A stretch of 64,000 nucleotides of DNA from Evernia prunastri (Eukaryota; Ascomycota; Lecanoromycetes; Lecanorales; Parmeliaceae): positions 248,001-312,000 of the forward strand of contig NKYR01000007.1 of the NCBI GenBank assembly GCA_003184365.1, given 5' to 3'. A program made the position numbers and the translations under genes. The number at the start of each line of letters is the position of its first letter. The stretch's first letter is position 1. The notes below the pieces were generated by a model that worked only from the letters and a program-made list of their open reading frames with translations, did not search any database and was not told the DNA's origin. Shown here one piece after another: positions 47,276 to 56,230 of this stretch.

Positions 47276-48721
47276 CTAGCTGGATAGCGGAGCCACGTCG
47301 CTGTCGTTATCTTCGTCTTCGTCCAGGTCCGAATGAATCATCTCCTTCGGATCCATACTTTTGATCCTCTCTCGCTCCATGCATCTCTGCTCTCGCTCCA
47401 TGTTTCTCTGCTCTCGCGCCATACGTCTCTTGAGCTTTCCGTCCATGGAGTCCCTCATCCTCTGCTCTGTGGGCGTCAACCGTTCTTGCTTCAGCGCCTC
47501 TTTCGCCTCCCCCTTCTCGTTCTTCACCCGCGCTTCTTCCTTGGCCTCTTCCAGCTCGGATTCACAGTCTGACTCCTCACCCTCCGACTCATCAGTCTCA
47601 CAATCAAATTCCGACAGCTCGTCCACCTCCACCGCCGCCTCTTCGATATCCCTCAGCCTCTCCCCCACGAGCTCCTGCTCCCGCACCCAGCGCCTCTTGA
47701 CCCCCGCCAACCGCCCATCGCGGACGCGGACCCTCCTCCTCTCCCGCCGCAGACGGGCGCTGGATCCTCTCGCGTCGGTCTCCAGGGCTGCGATCGTGGC
47801 GTCTCGGCGCTCGATCTCGGCGGCGTGGTCCTGATGCATCCGGTCGGCCTCTTTCCGCTTGAGTTCGCTGTAGGCGAGCCATTCGTCGAACATGTCCTCG
47901 GTGTTTTGGACGTAGTGGGCTTCGGTCTGCAGGAGCATGGCTTCGAGCGTGGCGTTTTGGGTCGAGGTTTCGGTCGCGCTTCGCATGAGGGTGTCGACGA
48001 CTTGCATCGCGTCGCGCAGCTCGGGCGCCGCGCTGCTGAAGCGTTCTTGCTCTCTTTCTGTGAGCTTGTCGTTCTGCCGTTGCTTGTTCGTTGCCTCTTT
48101 GATCTTCTTTATTTCCATGCTCATGCTCCGAAGCCTAGGCTTCTTCACTGGCATGCACGCGTCCCGCCCCGCTTCCTCCTCAGCTTTCCGCTTCATCGCC
48201 GCGCCCTCCTTCAGAGCGTCCAGCTCCCCGACCATGACCTTGTGACTGCTCGTGTACGTGAGCGGCAACCCGGGATCCATGAACGTGGGCACCTTCCTGG
48301 CCCCGCCCAGCCCTTTCGCCTTCTCCTTCCCCTCGCCGCCGTACTCCGCGCCCCAGCTCTCCCTCCGTGCCAAGATCCTCCCCTGCACGTCGAAGTCCCA
48401 CGGCCAAACCTGCCCGAGCTTGATCCGGGTGATGGAGGCCCTGGACGTGCCGACCCAGTGCGCGAGGTGGCCCACTTGCTCGTCTTGCAGGCGGACGTAG
48501 AATGGAGGCAGGTTGTCGCGGGTGAGTTGCGAGGAGGGGATGCAGCCGGGCCAGGGCCGCGCGCGGGATCGGTTGGTCTGCGCGGCGAGGATGGCTTGGC
48601 CGTCCATGTTTTCGACGCCGGTGCGGGAGGAGGTGAGGGATGGGGACATCGTGGAGGAGGATGAGGGTGGTAGTGTGGCGAGGTGTTGTTGTTCGGTGGT
48701 GGAGGGGTTCGATTTGTCCAT
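47276..48721 (-). CDS. Charged coiled-coil protein, function unknown
   Basis: Single exon, 481 aa from ATG at 48721. The N-terminus is Ser/Thr-rich and disordered. An ordered-looking segment near residues 55-130 (RPWPGCIPSSQLTRDNLPPF, then QVGHLAHWVG, QVWPWDFDVQGRIL) follows. Then comes a basic nuclear-signal-like KKPRLRSMSMEIKKIKE and long Arg/Glu coiled coils (HAAEIERRDATIAALETDAR region, MAREQRNMEREQRCMERERI). The tail is acidic (HSDLDEDEDNDSD). The plus-strand frame of 279 codons over the same DNA is antisense shadow. Composition suggests a nuclear or cytoskeletal scaffold, but no family is recognised. Confidence 0.7.
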   Translation of the reverse strand: MDKSNPSTTEQQHLATLPPSSSSTMSPSLTSSRTGVENMDGQAILAAQTNRSRARPWPGCIPSSQLTRDNLPPFYVRLQDEQVGHLAHWVGTSRASITRIKLGQVWPWDFDVQGRILARRESWGAEYGGEGKEKAKGLGGARKVPTFMDPGLPLTYTSSHKVMVGELDALKEGAAMKRKAEEEAGRDACMPVKKPRLRSMSMEIKKIKEATNKQRQNDKLTEREQERFSSAAPELRDAMQVVDTLMRSATETSTQNATLEAMLLQTEAHYVQNTEDMFDEWLAYSELKRKEADRMHQDHAAEIERRDATIAALETDARGSSARLRRERRRVRVRDGRLAGVKRRWVREQELVGERLRDIEEAAVEVDELSEFDCETDESEGEESDCESELEEAKEEARVKNEKGEAKEALKQERLTPTEQRMRDSMDGKLKRRMAREQRNMEREQRCMERERIKSMDPKEMIHSDLDEDEDNDSDVAPLSS

Positions 48722-49690
48722 GTTGGGTGACTTGGACTGTGGTTAGAGGTGAGGGGAGGTGGAAGTGATTTTTGCTGGAGATGAATCGCTCAAGTGCTTG
48801 ACATTTGAAGTGAGATAGTTAGTAGAAGGTTTGTGTAGGATTAGCTCAGGGTCACTGCTCGTACTATGCAAATGATTGAGGGTGGACAGTAAAAGAAGAA
48901 GTTGAAGGTGTCTTGCTAAAGCGGATGCTGGCAAACGCTGAGAGGTGAGTTTTGTAGTCGAGGACCTGTAAATGAGTTGCTGAAGGCAATTGTTCAAAAT
49001 ACGCAAATTTTTGAGGATGTACAGCAGAAGATTGTATTGAAGATGTCTTGATGAAATATTTGGTGGCAGAGCTTGCCGTTGATGTTTTCTTTGGATAGAA
49101 GAAGGTAGGGGAGGAAATCTCTGGAGCATGAGGATAGATGTGAATGATGGTAATTTAGTCTGGTTCTTCTATCGAGGTGGTTTGCAGCACTTTCATAAAT
49201 ACATCTGTGCTCTTGACTATGAAGAGTCTCTTGTAGAACAGTACGTCGTCTTACGAACCTCGCCGGTGGGGTGCGGAACGTGTAGAACTTCACTCTTCTC
49301 AACAGCCATAAAATCACGTCACAGCATAGGTCCAAGCTTTGCTAACTACCTGATTGTATTGTGGTAGGGACGCTGTCTGGTTTGTACAGATCGACGACCA
49401 TTTTTTTGCAAAGCGTGTATGACAGAGACGCCAATGAGTTGCTAGGAGATGAGGTCCAAGAAACCTTTCATTGAGAGATGAGTTAAGCATTTAGATATGT
49501 CCCCTCCATTCTGATGGCCTTTGCAGATCCTGACATTGAATACTGCACTCGTGATTTTGATTGCTGCGACATTATTGGGAGAAAGATTCGCGCCTTCAGG
49601 AGGCAAGCTTAACCTCAGCTTCAATCTTTGCGACTGCAGCCATCTCGTACAATATGGGTAATAGACTAAATTAGTAAGACTTAGGTTGAT
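48722..49690. other. Stretch with an old ~135-bp duplication
   Basis: Upstream of the coiled-coil gene. About 48865-48935 and 49000-49075 are degenerate direct copies (TATGCAAATgATTGAGGgTG / tACGCAAATTTTTGAGGATG, GAAGrTGTCTTG). A 128-codon minus-strand frame (48743-49129, Leu/Ser-rich) spans both copies; it shows no domain and is not called as a gene. Confidence 0.45.
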
Positions 49691-49776
49691 AGTCGCGTGG
49701 TCTAATGGTTATGATTTCTCGTTCACAAAATGAATGTTTTCCGAGAAGGTTCGGAGTTCGATCCTCCGCGCGACTA
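49691..49776 (+). tRNA. tRNA-Val (CAC) with 13-nt intron
   Basis: Seven-pair acceptor stem AGTCGCG/CGCGACT with discriminator A at 49776. A-box-like TGGTCTAATGGTTA, D stem GTC/GAT, anticodon stem TCTCG/CGAGA, loop TTCACA + C with anticodon CAC at 49724-49726. The T arm is CGGAG/CTCCG with loop TTCGATC (B box). An intron of 13 nt (49728-49740) sits one base after the anticodon, the standard eukaryotic position. The loop matches the usual tRNA-Val(CAC) loop TTCACAC. Confidence 0.9.
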
Positions 49777-49787
49777 TTTCAATTACA

Positions 49788-49792
49788 TTTTT
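49788..49792 (+). terminator. RNA polymerase III T5 terminator
   Basis: Five Ts, 12 bases after the tRNA-Val gene. Confidence 0.6.
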
Positions 49793-50167
49793 GCACCTGT
49801 ATACCCCTTTTTCCTTTTTTTGGTTATGGTCTTTTTTTCCCCTCTAGAAAGTGGTGCATCAACGGATGTGTGAGATTTTCTTGGTGCGGAGCCTACGCTA
49901 AGGGCTACTAGGCCAGAAACATCTATGCTAAGCAGAAGAGGAATATGAGCAAATTTTGACAGAGATATTGCATTAAATATATATGAGCCAGCGCTGAGGA
50001 GTACCAATTAATATTGCCTTATCCTGAGATGCCTATAAAATGGCATACCCTGCTCGCATTCTTGATCTCTTCTTCACTTCATATCCATCAGAAAAAGCTC
50101 GCATCAAAATTCAGCAATTCATATCGACGAATCACACCACCACAAACCCGACCAAAGCAACTTCAAA

Positions 50168-50735
50168 ATGGACGGCCGTTACCCTGTCATGCCCGCCTCC
50201 CGGCCAGTTTTCACTCCAGAAACAGTCCCCTCTGAACCCAGTTCTCCCACCACAGCCTTCCGCCTCGCTCCCCAAAATACCAACAGCCAACAAGATCCCT
50301 GGCTCAAAGAGAAGACAATATGGGCGCGTATCCGAGCTCAGGCGTTCGAACGATTTCAACGCTTTCAATCTGACTCCGCTCCTCCTCCCACCACGGCCTC
50401 CCGTCCGGCTATTCTAAACAACAAGGGACGACGCACGATCTGGATCCAAGAAAGCAAAGAATGGTCGCGTGGTCTCGCTCCGAAGATTGAGCGAAGCCAA
50501 CAACAAAGTCAAGTCGAAACAGAGAAAGCAGAGGAGCAAGCTGAAACTGTGCCTGCAACGTGCCAGGAGGAGGAGTCTCAGGAGAAGACTCAGGCTGAAA
50601 TCGACACACAAGGAGTCGGCCGAGCTGAGCGATTATAGGACGATGTGGTCGATATCTTATGCTGGACTGGTGGTTGGCGTGTTCCTGTTTGTCATTCTAT
50701 GTACGAACGCGGTCGGAGTCACGGAAGGCAGTTGA
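50168..50735 (+). CDS. Small protein with C-terminal membrane segment, probable frame break
   Basis: ATG at 50168 opens a 156-codon frame (MDGRYPVMPASRPVFTPE ..., RTIWIQESKEWSRGLAPKIE, then a Gln/Glu-rich stretch) that stops at 50636-50638. A second frame, read one base out of phase, continues over the same end as SAELSDYRTMWSISYAGLVV plus a clear hydrophobic span (GVFLFVILCTNAVG) and stops at 50733-50735. The membrane end reads like the natural C-terminus, so a one-base shift, or an intron I could not place, between about 50580 and 50625 is likely. Family not firmly recognised. Confidence 0.45.
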
Positions 50736-52240
50736 CTTGGCGTTACCACTGTATGTGATCTGGTGCCCAGCCTGACAGACGGCTCGAAATTCTGTATTGT
50801 ATATTGGACCGCAATTTTCGTTTACATCATCTTTTGACCGGCTGCACCAACGGCAAGGCGAGGGGCGTTGTTAAGACTGGTCGGTAGCTATTGGGTCAGG
50901 ATGGGAAGGATAGATTGGAGCTGGTGTTATTGCGAAGTTTTCTGGGTTGCCACAATTGTGATGGTAACGTTGGGATATAATTGTGTAATTTGTGTTCTTG
51001 GGGATAGAATAGTATACATTAGATTGAACGATGATTACATTCGAACACTGCTTTTCATTCGTAACGTCCTCTGATCTAATTGTCAGCCAGAAACTTTCAC
51101 GTCTTTAATTGCTGAATCCATCAGCAACTTACATGCGCCTGCCCTTTCATAATTTCTGTGATCTCGTGCAGGGCAATAGTCTCTATTGGTCCACACCTAG
51201 CTCTATGAGACGGTCTTTGAAACCAAAGGCAGTGAAGCTCACAATAGAAAGGGTAAATGCTTATAGAAACTGCCTGGGAGTGGTCTTGCGTCTTGTCGGG
51301 GTTGGCGATGGCTTGCAGGTTCATGCCGATATACGACTTCGGATTTCAGAGTCAGCATGGTATTTTGAAAATGAAATTGGGTTGCGAGACATACTCGGAA
51401 AACTGCCATGCAAACCAGGTTGTAGTAAGATTCATGAGAAATCCAATCCGAGTAGACTCGCTGTGAAAAAAGCAAGACAGAGGCAGAAAGATGGTGACTG
51501 TTGGAATCAGCCAGTCAATGGCCTGCATCAATGGCTTGCATTGACAGCTGTAAACAGCCGTGTTCTGGAACCTTCTGAGCTACAGTGGTAACTACCTTCT
51601 TAGTTGGAACATTCTTTGGTACTCCAGACAAATATGGCTAGATATGGCTATGTGGCCATGCCTCCTTCCTACATAGATCCATAGCAATTACACAGCATGC
51701 AAATCTTCCATCAACAAGAGACCACTAATTCTTCGTAAGGCTCAACAGTAACCACGACGGTGAAAACGAGCGTGGCTTTGTTGTTAACGTCTGTGATGAT
51801 AGCGAGCTCATTCTGCTCTATCGTTCGAGGATGGCCCCTGCGGAGTTGGATCTTTGGCGTTACGTGTGGAATTCCGACGGCTGCGATCTGAAAGTCAATG
51901 CGATGGAGTGTAATAAGAATTTGAGCATTGACTCAGGGGAACTACGTGCACTGCCAAGTCGATAGCAGCCTGGCGTTGGTACAAGATATTAAGGTAGGTA
52001 ACCTTAATGACTGCGCCTTATGGAGCTGGCGCAGAATTAGCTTCGCTTGCAATAGATTGTTGACGCGATGCATTTGGCTAAGCTACAGCTCATCTGTCCT
52101 CGCGATTTGTCCCTCAATGCAATGTTGCCCGAGTACGTGTGTGCTTTCATAAAAGTGATGGCGACAGTGCAACTCTCCCTTCATGGTACCGTCAATCCAC
52201 GGAAATTGTACCACTGTGCACCAAAGTATGTCTTGTTTCT
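50736..52240. other. Mostly gene-free stretch with one coding-like fragment
   Basis: On the minus strand, 51899-51728 reads as IDFQIAAVGIPHVTPKIQLR then HPRTIEQNELAII, DVNNKATLVFTVVVTVEPYE without a stop, with protein-like composition. An AG upstream and a possible preceding exon (NARLLSTWQC, near 51960) suggest a gene or remnant of unknown family. A plus-strand frame at 51109-51591 starts from TTG and is not supported. Confidence 0.3.
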
Positions 52241-52705
52241 TTATTTTCCGGTCATAACACCCCAATCACCCTCAGCCCAGACAAGCTGAAGCTTCCAGTG
52301 CTTGATCTTCCACAGTCCGTCCTGATCATCCTTTACGAGATCAAGGAAGTATAAGCTGCCGGTGAGGAGACGCGTGGCGCCTGCTTCGGTGCCTTGTTTG
52401 TGACGGTAATGCTGAGCCAAAGCAGAGGTGGTCATGGAGGCTGCGGGGTCCCCGTCTTGCACGTTTACGCGGAGGTTGGAAATGAAGTGGGTGGTATCCA
52501 GCTTCGAAATGGTGTCGTAGCATCCGGTGTGGATGGCGTCCAGGCCCGACATGACATTGCCGTTCAGATCGAAGCTCGCGTTTTGAGTAAAGGCGGAGTC
52601 AAACAGAGCTACGTCGTCGGTATCCAGCCCGAGGACGCAGCGTTAGAGTGTATCAGAAACGGCCTCGCGGACGCCGAGCGAGGAAAGAGAGGTTGGAAAC
52701 GCCAT
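52241..52705 (-). pseudogene. SnoaL-like (NTF2-fold) protein with one in-frame stop
   Basis: One uninterrupted frame phase from ATG at 52705 to the stop at 52241 (155 codons) except for TAA at 52645-52643, codon 21. The N-terminal part reads MAFPTSLSSLGVREAVSDTL, then the stop, then RCVLGLDTDDVALFDSAFTQ. The rest has AMDGLDAI-type SGLDAIHTGCYDTI, THFISNLRVNV, TSALAQHYRHKQG, LTGSLYFLDLVKDD and WKLQLVWAEGDWGVMTGK. This matches the small SnoaL_4-type fungal family, where the stop position is normally an aromatic residue (TAC/TAT to TAA is one base). Family members are ligand-binding or cyclase-like, often near secondary-metabolism genes. A downstream ATG at 52552 (MSGLDAI) could yield a shortened protein lacking the first helices. 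Confidence 0.75.
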
Positions 52706-52980
52706 CGCGGAGGTGTCAGACGATTGAGATATATGGCAGTTTTGGGTCGACTATATGCCGGGGTACGAGGACCAAGAAGGTCCAAATAGTGGTATTTATC
52801 AGATTGAGGGGGCCAATTGAATGCATGCTGAAGAAGGCGACGACATAGATGGTGAAGTGACAATCCCATCACCGGTTCTCGGTGTCAACGTTAAACTCCG
52901 GTCAATGGCCGATCCGTGCGGATCCTTCTGATTTCTAAGCTACACATCACTTTGCATTATTACGTAAGCTCCCTTTGGCT

Positions 52981-53241
52981 CACTCCCCCCCGGCGAAATT
53001 GATTGCCGATTTCAGCCCTATCGCAACCCTATCAAGTTATTTGCGTACCACCCCAAACGAGTCTACAACCACAGTCAAAAATCATGTTATGGAATGCCTG
53101 ATAGATGTAAGAAGCTTAGGACCAATGGTGGAGTACCTAGCTATCAAGTCATATTAGTGGTAATTAGTTGTATCAAAATTGGATGTTTTGGTGGTTTCTG
53201 ATAGGGCTGAAATCGGCAATCAATTTCGCCGGGGGGGAGTG
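52981..53241. mobile_element. 261-bp MITE with perfect 42-bp TIRs and GCT target duplication
   Basis: CACTCCCCCCCGGCGAAATT and the next 22 bases at 52981-53022 are repeated inverted at 53200-53241 without mismatch. GCT flanks both ends (52978-52980 and 53242-53244). A 3-bp target duplication with CACT ends fits the CACTA/PIF-Harbinger range of DNA transposons. No coding content. Confidence 0.88.
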
Positions 53242-53989
53242 GCTTCGGGCGCAGTCCAGAGAGTCTGAGCGTGCATACACTGTATCCGTTCCGAGAGACT
53301 GCGGTCTGATCACCCGGTTCCCCACCCACGCTGCAGTGGGCGGAGACTGACTGCCGCAGAGCGACCAAAAAGCTCCGTAAGTAGCACAACCAAAAATCTC
53401 CGATGACGGCGGAAAACCCCTGCACGTGCGCACGTGCAGATCCAAAGATCATCAGAGCCATGTATTCCGAGACTCTACAGCGTCGGTCTTGTTTTCTGTG
53501 GTTGCATCGGCATTGATGGCATGATGACCTCACACATCTAGCTCACGATAGGCAGTAGTCTCAGTAATTCAGACTCGTGGGTGGGGGTGCCTAGGTAGGC
53601 CTGCCTACGCTCGTGCCTCGCTTCGGAGGCCAATCATATCGCAAGCTCATCACGGCATACCCCTCCCATAGAGGCCGGTGGGACCAAGCTGAGACTCGAT
53701 AGGCCGGAAGCCGTTCATGTTAGGGAAGCACGGTAAGGAGAAGATGACGAGGTGGTCAGGGAGGATTTTAGGTCAGCGGGGACTGGGGAATGTTGCTACA
53801 ACAGTAATCTACCAATAATACGCCCGGTGCTACGCTGATATTTCCGTTCGCATTCTGTAACGAGGCTTCAGCTCTGTGTCATTCTCCCTTCTCGGATTCT
53901 TCATACTTTTCCGGCTCACAGTTGAACTTGGTCTGTCGACATCTACACTGACTTGCGTCAACATCAATTGATTGAAACGAGCGTTTTTG
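53242..53989. other. Gene-free stretch
   Basis: No supported gene; minus frames at 53144-53533 overlap the MITE and have no domain. Confidence 0.4.
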
Positions 53990-54780
53990 AAGCTTGTCGC
54001 TATAGCACTGCAATTTCGGAGACGGATCTCAAGTTGATAAAGCCCGCGGCGCTCTTGGGGACGTTCGCTGGACTGGTGAGTACGTTCAATTTTTCAATTG
54101 GGCGTCCCACAAGTTCGGGCTTAGACGCTAGTCTACAAGGTGTGCGGAGGCGGGCTCGCTGATATCTATGATACTCTCCTTCGAGGAGTCACCGTCGCTG
54201 GTTTCGCGAGCGCGACTTTTCTGGGTCCAGTGCTCGGACCGGTAGGTGAGCTATTGGCACTGAAACGAACGGTAGCTGATGCCTGAGCGCCGCTGACCAC
54301 GATCCATTCGGCGCCTTTATCTCGATGTCTCACCTAGGTCGGCGTTCGATACAATGGCTTCTTCTGATCTTGGGCATGTTTTACGTGCTGTTATACTTCT
54401 TCACCATCTCTGAAACCTACAGTCTCGTCCTTCTGTCTCAACGAGCGAACAGAATCTCTTCCGAAGGACGCAACGGGGCCATTCTGGGAGTGGCGGATAG
54501 TAAGCAGATCCAGTTGAGAGACCTTGCCCGAAAATACGTACTCAAGCCCTGGATTATGAATTTATGATCGCGCAAGAACCTATACTCGATTTCGTTACTC
54601 TCCACAAGGGATTTCTCAAGCTATCGCAATATCAAACACGGGGCTGACAATTTAGTTCTACAATTTTGGGGTTCCTTGGGCCATGTCGTTGCTTGGCTTT
54701 CTTTGCACCGACATGGTGGCCGCTCTGTTCCTCTTCTACATTTATGGTGCGAATATTCGGCAATGGAGCAGATTTAGCCC
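53990..54780 (+). pseudogene. MFS drug:H+ antiporter (DHA1 type), internally deleted remnant
   Basis: Three separated pieces in family order. At about 54145-54240 comes GGLADIYDTLLRGVTVAGFA then SATFLGPVLGP (the DHA1 signature region around transmembrane segments 4-5). At 54325-54567 comes LGRRSIQWLLLILGMFYVLL, FFTISETYSLVLL and the loop LRDLARKYVLKPW. At about 54660-54780 comes FYNFGVPWAMSLLGF ... LFLFYIYGANIRQWSRF, the last transmembrane segment and tail. The membrane segments between the second and third pieces are missing, stops separate the pieces, and no N-terminal part is found upstream. Non-functional. Confidence 0.75.
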
Positions 54781-55379
54781 CTATTCAAGGGTTCATTGTG
54801 TAGACAGTTCATGATTAGTGGCCCAACTATGCCAGCCGTTGCCAATGGACAAGACATTCGTCTGCGCCTCGAAAAATGACAACATCGACACGTGGACAGA
54901 CACAAATGGACATCGCTGACAAACGATAAAAGATTTAGGGGGTGCTTTTGCGGATATCGAGGCTTTGGCCCCTCATCTTTCTCGTGCGACAAACTACCAA
55001 TCATTGCTCGCAACAGCAGGGATCCCGGTTTATGCAGAGTGCTACCAATCATGGTATGGAAATGGATTGGACGACGAGCTGTTGCCAAGCCTGCAGGTTA
55101 CCTGGCCGGCAAGCACTCGATACCAGGTCGTCTGAACGAACCTTTACACCTGTCGCGACATAAAGGTTGATTGAAAACAGTGCCCAAAAGGAGGCAGGTT
55201 GCCTGTGAAGCAAAAATACCCCGAGTCCTACTGAACTAAGACCGTAGAATAGCTCACGGTAGAGCAGCGTTTGTGCTGACCCCGCTTCCTCAACGCCTCC
55301 GACTCTCCGTAAAGGAACTCGCTTTCCCGCCCTCACTAGTGCCCAAGTGGTGACTCTCCTGGCCTCACGGAACGTAGGC
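54781..55379. other. Gene-free stretch upstream of NACHT_N fragment
   Basis: No supported gene or element. Confidence 0.4.
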
Positions 55380-56230
55380 ATGGAGAAAGCTCGACCCGAT
55401 TACCGATCCTCACTTTGGGAACAGGCCTTGACTTCGTTAGAGCCGGAATTCATAGCAGTCCTCGATGTCAAGTGTAATAAAAGGCAAGTTCTTGCATTGG
55501 CCATTGACACGGCGCAGGAAAAAAAGCGGCTTTGCATGCAGAAGAGGTGGAAGTACAAAAAAGCTAACGGCGACGTGGTCATTGTCCGAGATGTGTGTGA
55601 AAAGATCATCTCTTGGATGCAGAAATTTAAGGATGCCGGGGACATAGCTGTGCAGTTTGATCCCATGCACGCAAGCTTACCATGGGCTGGTGTCAGATTC
55701 CTACTACAGGTATGAACGCTCTGGCCCAATCACAGAAAGCGCTGAGCAGCTCGACGGCTTAGGTTGCTTCTAGCGACAAGGAAGTTTTCGGCTCCATGAC
55801 CGAGGGTTTGGAGAAAGTCTGCCATCTCATCACAAGATATGCAATTTTCGAAGATCTTTACCTACAGCCAGATTCCGCACTGAACGAAGATCTCGAAGAG
55901 GCGATCACAGCTCTCTACGCTGACATTCTTGTGTACATCGGTAAAGCAAAAAAATACTTTCAAAAAAGTACGGCCGGGAGAATTCTGCACAGTAGTTTCC
56001 AGATCGACAGCAGTCAAGGATTAAGTTCTATTTCGGGTCGAGACGTTAAGTTGTCCGAACTAGCAAGACTAGCAGATGCAATGAACGACCGTCAAGAGAG
56101 GAAGGGTCTCGGCGCTATCCCACGGATTGGCGCCGTGGGCACAAAATGTCTTGGCATCCCCCACCAAAAATCTATGTACATGGTATTGCTTCCAAATGCT
56201 CCTTCCAACACGCAATATGATTACATATGA
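55380..56230 (+). pseudogene. NACHT_N (STAND NLR) N-terminal fragment, truncated beside a piggyBac remnant
   Basis: Exons 55380-55709 and 55763-onward (53-nt intron, phases close); the true start is ATG at 55380, as the open frame upstream has only GTG. It reads MEKARPDYRSSLWEQALTSL, RWKYKKANGDVVIVRDVCEK, FKDAGDIAVQFDPMHASLPW, AGVRFLLQ, DKEVFGSMTEGLEKVCHLIT, RYAIFEDLYL and YIGKAKKYFQKSTAGRIL. This is the N-terminal module (NACHT_N) of large fungal NLR-like proteins that normally continue into a NACHT NTPase and repeats. Here it ends at a stop at 56230. The last ~20 codons are antisense to the C-terminus of a piggyBac transposase, so the gene was cut by the insertion or a later rearrangement. 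A free N-terminal module could still be expressed. Confidence 0.75.

Noticed and set aside
47825..48664. 279-codon plus-strand frame
   Set aside because: Antisense to the coiled-coil gene; Arg/Leu/Gly-rich shadow composition without a domain.
51109..51591. 160-codon plus-strand frame
   Set aside because: Starts from TTG, has no recognisable domain, and frames of similar length occur on the opposite strand.
56040..56050. TTAA at 56044-56047 and at 57649-57652 as piggyBac insertion sites
   Set aside because: No matching terminal inverted repeats follow them, and receptor-like sequence seems to continue past the first.
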